From Affinundibacterium flavidum (GTDB lineage: Bacteria > Pseudomonadota > Gammaproteobacteria > Burkholderiales > Burkholderiaceae_D), in the NCBI RefSeq assembly GCF_014284175.1, contig NZ_JACOGA010000003.1, forward strand, positions 124,001-188,000: DNA of 64,000 bases. The letters run 5' to 3'. Shown one piece after another: positions 56,636 to 64,000 of the stretch; within the stretch, counting starts at the first letter, position 1, and each line of letters starts with the position of its first letter. Under the pieces are notes generated by a model that saw only the letters and a program-made list of their open reading frames with translations, was not told the origin of the DNA and made no database searches. A program made the position numbers and the translations under genes.

Positions 56636-59446
56636 TTACTTCGCAGTTGCTGCCGCCGCGGCAGCTTTTTTTGCGGCGCCAACAAAATCACCCGCGTAGT
56701 AGTGGCCGATGTTTTCTGGCTTAATAAATTGACGAATTGCTGCATTCACTTGATCTAAAGTTAAAGCCGCAATTTTTGCATCGATATCAGCATCAAAAGC
56801 CATACTACGACCCAAATACAATTGATTACGCAAAGCACCAGCCAAAGCAGGATCTTGAGCACGACGCAAAGTGTAAGTCTGTGCCAAGGCTAATTTAGCA
56901 TCTGCCAACTCCGTTGCAGTAATGCCGTCTTTGACGAACAGTGCCAACTCTTCTTTCACCGCATTTTGCAATCGTTCTAAATTTTGCGGAGCGAACATCG
57001 CAGAAATACCGAAATTAGCCGTCTTATCCAAAGCTGGAATTGACATAAAACTACCTACGCCATAACTGATACCTTCTTTTTGACGGATACGACCGAACAA
57101 ACGAGATTTGATACCACCACCGAGAACATTGTCAGCAACTAACAAGGCTGGATATTCCGCCGCCTGATCATTCAAAGAAAATGGCATCTCAGCCATGTAA
57201 ATTGCATTCGCTTTGTCCGGTGTTTCCAATTTGACGGAAGCACTCGCTGCAGTTAATGGCAAACTTGGCGCACGGGTAAATTTCGCTGGGCTATTCCAAT
57301 CGCCAATAACATTGGCTAATTTTGTTTTAACCGTCGCTACATCAAAATCACCAACTAAACTGAACTCTGCTGCGCTCGCACCATAGAAATTTTTGTAAAA
57401 ATCTTTAATCGCTTCGAGTTTCGCCGCGCTGTACTCCGCAATACCTTCATCAATGGTAGAGGAATAACGAATATCACCTTTTTTGTAAGGTGCATTTTTC
57501 TTCACTTTCATCGCTTCGGCAGCCGCTGTTTGTGGTTCGCTACGCGAGCTTTCTAACGTTGACAAATTCTCTTTGATTAACAAATCAAATTCACTAGGTG
57601 CAAAACTTGGCGCACGCAATACTTCACGCAATACGTCTAGCAAGGCTGGCAAATTTGTACGCACGGTATCAAAACTAATTGTCACATTTTGACCTGATCC
57701 AGATACATTCAATTTAGCTTTCAATTCACCCAATTTAGTATCGAGTTCTGCACGCGTGAATTTACTAGAACCGCGCAACAACATGTCCGCTGCGAGGTCT
57801 GAAGCAACCATTTTTCCAAACAAGGAAGTCTCATCACCGAGATGTAAGCTCAAACGACCACTAACGGTTTCACCGCGTGTTTTTTTACTCAGCAAAGCGA
57901 CTTTTGCACCATTTGCCAAAGTCAGCTTTTCTGTACGCTTATCAATATTGGCTGGTGTTGCATCAAAAGTTTCACCTGCGGCGACTTTAGCGCGACCTTT
58001 GTAGCCATCCACCAATTTAGCAACATCTGGTACATCAGGGATCTCAGCGCGATCAGGTGTCGCAACCGGAATAAATTGTCCGAAACTACGGTTGTCAGCT
58101 TTGAAGTAATTCTTCGCGACGCGGTTAATATCCGCCAAAGTCAAAGCTTCGATACGATCACGCTGAATAAAGAATAAACGCCAATCACCTAATGCGATCG
58201 ACTCAGACATGCTGACACACAAACGTTGTGGGTCATTAATGGTTTTTTCCAGATCGTTCAGCAAAGTCGTTTTAGCGCGCTTCAATTCTGCTTCCGTCAC
58301 CGGATTTGCGCCCAAACCTTCTACGGTGTCAATCAAAGTTTTCTTTGCTATATCAACACTTTGATCTTTGCTCAAGATGCTCAGATACATGGAATAACCG
58401 GGCTCAGCCAACTGGAATACGATATTGCCCACACCGACCGCTTGTTTTGATTCAACCAATTGTTTATGCAGACGGCCATTCGGAGCGGAGCCCAAAATAT
58501 CACCCAAAGCGGCCAACGCTGCAGCGTCTGCGTGACTACCAGGTGCAGTCGGATACAACACGGCTGCCATTTGTTGGTCAGTGACGCGACGTACAGTGAC
58601 TTCACGCACACCGTCACGTGCTTGTTCACGCGTCCAGGTTTTCTCTAACTGACGGCCAGGTTTCGCTAAGCCACCAAAAGTTTTTTCAATCATCGCCAGA
58701 GTTTTGTCGGTATCAAATTTACCCGCAACCATCAACACGGCGTTATCTGGTTGATAGAACTTACGATAGAAACCCTGAAGATTTTCGATCTTCACGCCTT
58801 CCACGTCGGCGCGCGCACCTATCGTGTTATTGCCATAGTTATGCCAGTCAAAAGTGGCAGCGGCTAATTGCTTCCACAATACGCGGAAAGGATTGTTTTC
58901 ACCGATTTCCATTTCGTTACGGACAACAGAAAATTCAGTATCTAGATCACTACGGGCAATTTTGGAATTGATCATACGATCCGCTTCCATGCTCAATGCC
59001 CATTGCAAATTGTCTTCACTCGCAGGGAAAGTTTCATAGTAGTTAGTACGATCATAGAAAGTCGTACCATTAAACTGCATCCCGCGCTTACTCAATTGAT
59101 CCATCAAGTTGCCGCTAGTCTTGGTGCCCTTGAACAATAAATGTTCGAGCAAATGCGCCATCCCAGTTTCGCCATAACTTTCATGACGTGAGCCGACCAG
59201 ATAAGTCACGTTGACCGTTGTGGTTGGTTTGGAGGCATCTGGTGCCAATAAAACGCGCAGGCCATTGGCTAGGCGATATTCGGTAATGCCTTCGACTGAG
59301 GTATAAACACTGGCAGCAGGTGCTGCTCCAGGTTTTTTTACCATTTTAGCCGCGGAAGATTTCGCGTCTTGTGCGAAAGATGGGATAGTCAAAGCGGCCG
59401 AGCCAAAAGCCAGTGCGCAAGCGACGTAAATAGGTTTCAATTTCAT
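56636..59446 (-). CDS. Exported M16-family zinc peptidase (two-domain)
   Basis: The 936-residue protein has a signal peptide (ending SFAQDAK) and two M16 halves. The first has the inverted zinc motif HLLEH (98-102) in GMAHLLEHLLFKGT; the second lacks it, as usual for the partner half. It probably degrades short peptides in the periplasm. ATG 59446 is preferred with GGGAAAA upstream. An S9 peptidase gene diverges from it, suggesting a periplasmic peptide-degrading pair. Confidence 0.94.
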   Translation of the reverse strand: MKLKPIYVACALAFGSAALTIPSFAQDAKSSAAKMVKKPGAAPAASVYTSVEGITEYRLANGLRVLLAPDASKPTTTVNVTYLVGSRHESYGETGMAHLLEHLLFKGTKTSGNLMDQLSKRGMQFNGTTFYDRTNYYETFPASEDNLQWALSMEADRMINSKIARSDLDTEFSVVRNEMEIGENNPFRVLWKQLAAATFDWHNYGNNTIGARADVEGVKIENLQGFYRKFYQPDNAVLMVAGKFDTDKTLAMIEKTFGGLAKPGRQLEKTWTREQARDGVREVTVRRVTDQQMAAVLYPTAPGSHADAAALAALGDILGSAPNGRLHKQLVESKQAVGVGNIVFQLAEPGYSMYLSILSKDQSVDIAKKTLIDTVEGLGANPVTEAELKRAKTTLLNDLEKTINDPQRLCVSMSESIALGDWRLFFIQRDRIEALTLADINRVAKNYFKADNRSFGQFIPVATPDRAEIPDVPDVAKLVDGYKGRAKVAAGETFDATPANIDKRTEKLTLANGAKVALLSKKTRGETVSGRLSLHLGDETSLFGKMVASDLAADMLLRGSSKFTRAELDTKLGELKAKLNVSGSGQNVTISFDTVRTNLPALLDVLREVLRAPSFAPSEFDLLIKENLSTLESSRSEPQTAAAEAMKVKKNAPYKKGDIRYSSTIDEGIAEYSAAKLEAIKDFYKNFYGASAAEFSLVGDFDVATVKTKLANVIGDWNSPAKFTRAPSLPLTAASASVKLETPDKANAIYMAEMPFSLNDQAAEYPALLVADNVLGGGIKSRLFGRIRQKEGISYGVGSFMSIPALDKTANFGISAMFAPQNLERLQNAVKEELALFVKDGITATELADAKLALAQTYTLRRAQDPALAGALRNQLYLGRSMAFDADIDAKIAALTLDQVNAAIRQFIKPENIGHYYAGDFVGAAKKAAAAAATAK

Positions 59447-59839
59447 GTTTTTCCCAAAAAAAGAAAGGCACACATCAAAAAAATAAATCAAGTTCTCACT
59501 TATTCATTGCCTGACGACAATAAATAAAATACTTATCGTTAGAGTAATAAAACGAAGCTGGCAGCATATCAAAATAGGTATGTTTTGTGTGTGTGATGCG
59601 ATGAAAACTCAAAAATCTTTGATCAAACGACGATTTCTAGCGATTTAATGCCCAAACGGTTTGAATGATCCATTTGAAAAATAGTTGCCAAAGATTATCC
59701 CAACTTTAGAAATCAACAATACAAGCATAGAGCTTAAGGCTAAAATGCTGCATCTTGCACAAGACATCGCACGATGCATGACACAACGCATCACACAATT
59801 CATCACAAGCAGCGAGCAAGTATTCCCATAGGAGAAGAT
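59447..59839. other. Divergent M16 / S9 spacer
   Basis: About 390 bp with no supported gene; presumably holds both promoters. No clear hairpin is seen. Confidence 0.6.
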
Positions 59840-61927
59840 ATGAAAATAAGAAATTTTGTTTTGAGTGCCGCCGCCATGGCATTGACCGGCATCGGCATGA
59901 GTTCCTTCGCAGTTGCAGAACAACGTGGCTTTACAGTTGAAGATCTGGTCAAAATGGAGCGCGTTGCCAGTCCCGTAGTCTCACCAGACGGCAAACTAGT
60001 CGTGTATGCACAACGTACGACAGATTTAGAAAAGAATCGCGGTCGTTGGGATTTATGGCTGATCAATCTGACTGATGCCACACCAACACCGAAAAAACTG
60101 ACCAACGTCGCGAACAGCACCGAAGGTAATAACTCAGGACCACAATGGTCTGCCAAAGGCGACGCGATTTATTTTGTCTCGAGTCGTTCTGGCAGTGGTC
60201 AGGTATGGCGATTGTCAATTGCTGGCGGCGAAGCGCAAAAAGTTACGGACTTGCCGCTAGATGTAGAAAGTTTCAAAGTCGCGCCGACGGAAAATCGCAT
60301 CGCAATGGCGATAGAAGTATTTCGTGATTGCGCGGATTTAACTTGCACGAAGGACAGATTAGAAGCGAAATCCAAAGTCAAAGCGACCGGCAAAATTCAT
60401 GACAAACTGTTTATCCGCCATTGGGATACTTGGGCAGATGGTCGTCGCAATGTTCTGTATTCAGCAGCCTTGGATGCGAATCATGTCGCGAGTAAATCGC
60501 CTGTCAGTTTATCCGCTGCTTTAGAAGCAGACGTACATTCCAAACCCGATGGCGATCAGGAGGATTACGCCTTCACACCAGATGGGAATAACGTCGTATT
60601 CTCAGCCCGCGTTGCTGGCAAAACGGAATCTTGGTCCACCAATTTTGATCTGTTCAAAGTGCCTGCAACTGGCGGCGCAGCACCGCAAAATCTCACTGCC
60701 GAGAATCCAGCCTGGGATGCGAAACCAGCATTTTCTCCGGACGGTAATACGCTCGCTTATTTGGCAATGAAACGCCCTGGCTTTGAAGCCGATCGTTTTC
60801 AGATTATGTTAATGGATTTGAAAACGGGTAAGAAACGTGCGCTGGCAGAAAAATGGGATCGCTCCGCCACAAATCTGACGTGGTCAGAAGATGGTAAAAC
60901 CTTATACACCAGTGCATTTGATCTCGGTCAATTGCGTTTGTTTGCGATTGATGCAAACAGCGGCACCGTCAAAGCATTAAGCGATAAAGGTTCTGTCGCT
61001 GGTTACGACGTGCGTGGCAATACCGCAGTGATTGCAAAAGCCGATCTTGGTTCAGGTGCTCAGCTCTTCGTCAGCGATGTCAACAAAGCTGCATGGAAGC
61101 CTGTCACCGACGTCAACAAACAAGCTTTGGCGGATGTACGTTTTGGCGAATACGAGCAATTTAGCTATGCTGGTGCCAAAGGCGAAAAAGTGTATGGCTA
61201 CGTCATGAAGCCATGGAATGCGCAAGCTGGCAAAAAATATCCTGTTGCCTTCATCGTGCACGGTGGTCCACAAGGTAGTTTTGCGAATAACTGGAGCTAT
61301 CGCTGGAATCCACAAACCTATGCAGGCGCTGGTTATGCCGTGGTGTTCATCGACTTCCATGGTTCACTCGGTTATGGTCAAGGCTTCACCGACTCTATCA
61401 GCCAGGATTGGGGTGGCAAGCCTTTGGTCGATTTGAAACTCGGTATGGCGGCAGCGGCCAAACAATTTTCATGGCTAGACAGCAAAAACGCCTGCGCACT
61501 TGGCGCCTCTTACGGTGGCTACATGATGAACTGGATCGCTGGCAACTGGAACGATGGATTCAAATGTATCGTGAATCATGCTGGCGTATTTGACACCCGC
61601 GCGATGTATTACTCGACCGAAGAACTGTGGTTTAACGAATGGGAAAATGGCGGCACCTACTACGATGTTCCAGCCAAGCATGAAAAATTCAATCCAGTCA
61701 ATCATGTCAAAAATTGGAAAACACCAATGTTGGTAACACAGGGCGAAATGGATTTCCGTATTCCTAGTACGCAATCCTTCGGTGCCTTCACCGCTTTACA
61801 ACGCCGCGGCATTGATAGCCAATTACTGACTTTTCCGGATGAAAATCATCACATCTTGAAGCCAGCGAATTCGCTGTTATGGCATCACACAGTGCTGGAT
61901 TGGATGGGAAAATATTTGCAAAAATAA
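59840..61927 (+). CDS. Exported S9-family prolyl oligopeptidase-like peptidase
   Basis: The 695-residue protein has a signal peptide (ending FAVAEQ), a WD40-like propeller with repeated SPDG and TPDG strands, and an alpha/beta-hydrolase end with GASYGGYMMNW (Ser), TQGEMDFRIP (Asp) and DENHHI (His). It resembles dipeptidyl aminopeptidases or acylaminoacyl peptidases. GGAGAAG precedes ATG 59840. Confidence 0.94.
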   Translation: MKIRNFVLSAAAMALTGIGMSSFAVAEQRGFTVEDLVKMERVASPVVSPDGKLVVYAQRTTDLEKNRGRWDLWLINLTDATPTPKKLTNVANSTEGNNSGPQWSAKGDAIYFVSSRSGSGQVWRLSIAGGEAQKVTDLPLDVESFKVAPTENRIAMAIEVFRDCADLTCTKDRLEAKSKVKATGKIHDKLFIRHWDTWADGRRNVLYSAALDANHVASKSPVSLSAALEADVHSKPDGDQEDYAFTPDGNNVVFSARVAGKTESWSTNFDLFKVPATGGAAPQNLTAENPAWDAKPAFSPDGNTLAYLAMKRPGFEADRFQIMLMDLKTGKKRALAEKWDRSATNLTWSEDGKTLYTSAFDLGQLRLFAIDANSGTVKALSDKGSVAGYDVRGNTAVIAKADLGSGAQLFVSDVNKAAWKPVTDVNKQALADVRFGEYEQFSYAGAKGEKVYGYVMKPWNAQAGKKYPVAFIVHGGPQGSFANNWSYRWNPQTYAGAGYAVVFIDFHGSLGYGQGFTDSISQDWGGKPLVDLKLGMAAAAKQFSWLDSKNACALGASYGGYMMNWIAGNWNDGFKCIVNHAGVFDTRAMYYSTEELWFNEWENGGTYYDVPAKHEKFNPVNHVKNWKTPMLVTQGEMDFRIPSTQSFGAFTALQRRGIDSQLLTFPDENHHILKPANSLLWHHTVLDWMGKYLQK

Positions 61928-62380
61928 ACGGTCGTGAGTAGTTCAAAAACAAAATCAAACGACATCAAGAAAGAAAAATTTAAGAGGAAGCTGCCTGCAG
62001 CTTCCTTTTTTTATGTCTACGGAAAATCAATTTTTCATCTTAGCGTTCAGAATTCTTGCATTGAGGCCTTCCTGTTGATCGCCTGTTGTTCGCATGTTGT
62101 TCGCATGTTGTTCGCCTATTGTTCGCCAATCACCTGCTTATCGTTCGCTCACCATTTTCTTAGTGAAACTCGACATAATTTTCAATTTGCAAGACTTACC
62201 TCCCACTCCCCAAAAAGATTCTTGTCACGATTCTCGATAAAAATTGATTTACCTCAATCGATGTGGATTATCGGCAACAAATTTCCGCACGCATCGTAAT
62301 TTGTCCTACACTAAAAAACAGTTAATGTTCTTCAGTTCTTCAATTCTTCTTTCTGACATTTGTTATGGACAGGAATAGCT
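61928..62380. terminator. Spacer with terminator at 61983-62012 and a short tandem repeat
   Basis: AGGAAGCTGC / GCAGCTTCCTTTTTTT terminates the S9 gene. At 62083-62127 an 11-bp unit close to TGTTGTTCGCA recurs about four times. No gene is seen. Confidence 0.8.
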
Positions 62381-62791
62381 ATGAAACAGATGATACGTTC
62401 TCTGGCAATGACCGCATGCTTATCGGTCATTACCATCCCAGCATTTGCCGAACTAGTCATAGTCATTAATCCACAAAATGACATCAAAAGCATGACAGCT
62501 TCGCAAGTAGCTCAATATTTTCTCGGTGGCTCAGTGCAATTTACGCCGATAGAACAGGCCAACGGTTCCCCAATACGATTAGAGTTTTACAAAAAGGTTT
62601 TAGAAAAAGAGCCTCCTCAAGTACAGGCGATTTGGGCACGCATCGTGTTCACTGGAAAAGGCAAGCCACCAAGAGAGCTTAAAACTAGTGACGAGATCAA
62701 AAAAGCCATTCGCGAGAATGTGAATGCCATCGGGTATATCGAAAAAACAGCCGTCGATGACAGCGTTAAAGTCATCGCCTCAATTCCTTGA
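62381..62791 (+). CDS. Small PstS-like phosphate-binding-family exported protein
   Basis: The 136-residue protein has a signal peptide (ending PAFAE) and the PstS-like short form: LVIVINPQNDIKSMTASQVAQYFLGG and a final NAIGYIEKTAVDDSVKVI. It is only half the size of PstS, so it may not bind phosphate. It is paired with the following porin gene, 38 bp away; similar pairs occur in other proteobacteria with signalling genes further downstream. Confidence 0.8.
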   Translation: MKQMIRSLAMTACLSVITIPAFAELVIVINPQNDIKSMTASQVAQYFLGGSVQFTPIEQANGSPIRLEFYKKVLEKEPPQVQAIWARIVFTGKGKPPRELKTSDEIKKAIRENVNAIGYIEKTAVDDSVKVIASIP

Positions 62792-62829
62792 ACCTGATCA
62801 TGCGCTTCCACTTTTTTGGAGATTGAATA

Positions 62830-63999
62830 ATGAAAAAATCACTATTGGCAATCGCGCTCAGTCTGCTTACTCCCACTGTCGTATTGGCGACAGATCTCAG
62901 CGATGATGGGTCTTTAAAATTAACCGGCTTTTACAACATCACAGCCGCAAAAGTATTGAGTGGTTCTGCACTCGGAAGCAGCACTCCATGGACTTACCAA
63001 CAGTGGCAATGTCCGTGCGCGATGCAAGCTTGGGAATACGCCGGTGTATATGAAAAGAATAAGGGCTTTCAATTCGATAAAGAATCACTGTTGGGCATAC
63101 AAATAAAAAAGGACTTTAGCCCGACCTTCTCGGCCACGACGCAAATTATCAGCCGCTCGAATAATCCCAATGCGGGTTCACGTCCTACCGTCGACTGGTT
63201 GTATGCAACTTGGACCCCCAAGCAAGATTCAGCCTGGACATTTCAAGCAGGGAAAATGCGCATTCCTTTGTACTACTACAGTGACTATCTCTACATAGGA
63301 TATGCCTACCCTTGGGTGCGCCCTGCGCCAGATGTGTATGGCTGGCCTATCTATGCGTATAACGGTGCCAATGTCAGCTATCGTGCCCAATTGGGTCAAT
63401 CAGAGTGGGCGACCACGATTTCTGCATGGACCGGCGGCTATACACAAAAAAATGACGCGTATGACACCTTGATTTATTACACCACGCCGACTCACGAGTC
63501 CTGGAAAAAAATCATGGGGATGTCGGTAGCAGCGAATAATGGCATCGTCGATGTACGCGCAATGTATATGCGCTACAAGGACACGCTATGGCAAGACAAC
63601 CCAGGCGGTGGCAATGTCTATCTGGTGAATGACCAATCGACGCAGATTATGGGTCTGTCAGCTAATATGGATTACAAAAATTGGTTGATTAAAGCGGAGA
63701 TCGATCGCTACCAGCAGGTTGACGCATCCAAGGGGCTTAACAATGTTTACAAGTACGCGCTAGTCGGTGTTGGCTATCAGTTGGGGGCGTGGACGCCCAT
63801 GTACACATTTTCTAAGTACACGACCATCAATGAGCCAACTGAAGGAAGAAAAACCCAATACTTATCGTTACGCTGGGATTTTCTCAAAGACACCGCCTTG
63901 AAAATTCAGTATGACATTTCCAAAGATAAGTCACATTATTCTTACCCCTTCTTTGGCGATTCGAAGTTATTGTCTGTCTCTTTGCAAGGGATTTTCTAG
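62830..63999 (+). CDS. Outer-membrane porin-like beta-barrel protein
   Basis: The 389-residue protein has a signal peptide (ending VLATDLS), many alternating aromatic strands and a C-terminal Phe as needed for Bam assembly. The TDWLYATWTPKQDSAWTFQAGK-like region resembles porins of the OprO/P or DUF3573 sort, but I cannot fix the family. An early Gln-Cys-Pro-Cys motif is unusual for a barrel. The stop TAG is the second-last codon-scale feature of the window. Confidence 0.85.
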   Translation: MKKSLLAIALSLLTPTVVLATDLSDDGSLKLTGFYNITAAKVLSGSALGSSTPWTYQQWQCPCAMQAWEYAGVYEKNKGFQFDKESLLGIQIKKDFSPTFSATTQIISRSNNPNAGSRPTVDWLYATWTPKQDSAWTFQAGKMRIPLYYYSDYLYIGYAYPWVRPAPDVYGWPIYAYNGANVSYRAQLGQSEWATTISAWTGGYTQKNDAYDTLIYYTTPTHESWKKIMGMSVAANNGIVDVRAMYMRYKDTLWQDNPGGGNVYLVNDQSTQIMGLSANMDYKNWLIKAEIDRYQQVDASKGLNNVYKYALVGVGYQLGAWTPMYTFSKYTTINEPTEGRKTQYLSLRWDFLKDTALKIQYDISKDKSHYSYPFFGDSKLLSVSLQGIF

Positions 64000-64000
64000 A

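Overview
The window looks like a chromosomal stretch from a betaproteobacterium of the order Burkholderiales, most likely Oxalobacteraceae (Undibacterium-like). This placement is inferred from gene content, not from a database search. The supporting content is rpsP-rimM-trmD-rplS, earP next to an efp with Arg32, tonB-exbB-exbD-exbD, etfBA with a 596-residue acyl-CoA dehydrogenase, and moderate GC with AT-rich spacers. No rRNA, tRNA, CRISPR array, prophage or transposase gene was found. The window holds 56 protein genes that I can support.

Region 1 (81-10033, all + strand) is the most unusual part. It begins with hydrogenase maturation genes hypC, a phosphoheptose-isomerase-like SIS gene, hypD and hypE, which overlap or touch. 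These are followed by an FmdE-like gene, a phosphoribosyltransferase-like gene, a VanX-like M15 protein and a 616-residue [NiFe]-hydrogenase large-subunit-like protein. An osmC-pirin pair closes the block. The large-subunit-like protein resembles the actinobacterial-type (group 1h/5) family, but it lacks one of the four canonical nickel-site cysteines (Ser94) and has Gln589 where the last conserved His should be. The VanX-like protein has Tyr where the catalytic Glu should be. No small subunit lies beside the large one. This set of intact Fe(CN)2CO assembly genes with degenerate-looking partners is my best candidate for an undescribed system.

Region 2 (10034-12873) is accessory-like: a TIR-domain protein, a glyoxalase-fold protein, and about 1.2 kb of gene-free DNA full of hairpins and duplicated segments.

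Region 3 (12874-31422) holds a SNF2 helicase, a TonB-ExbB-ExbD-ExbD energy transducer with an exported TPR protein, fabI, a molybdate ABC transporter with a separate molbindin, an rhlE-type RNA helicase, an HPP membrane protein, a cation/proton antiporter, selD and transaldolase. Molybdate uptake, SelD and HypCDE would all serve metal or selenium cofactor enzymes, but no such client other than the odd hydrogenase-like protein is in the window.

Region 4 (31550-51883) is largely core: a propeller-GGDEF sensor, rnhA, gloB, earP-efp, a CobD/AmpE-like protein, a Nudix CoA pyrophosphatase, the rpsP-rimM-trmD-rplS operon, a TM2 protein, acyl-CoA dehydrogenase with etfBA, a TusA-like protein and alaS.

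Region 5 (52034-63999) holds envelope and periplasmic functions: a solute-binding-like protein, a small exported protein, glycerophosphodiesterase, a class III CoA-transferase, a glycine-zipper lipoprotein, an M16 protease, an S9 peptidase, and a PstS-like small protein paired with a porin. Several palindromic, REP-like or MITE-like elements without protein genes are scattered through the spacers.
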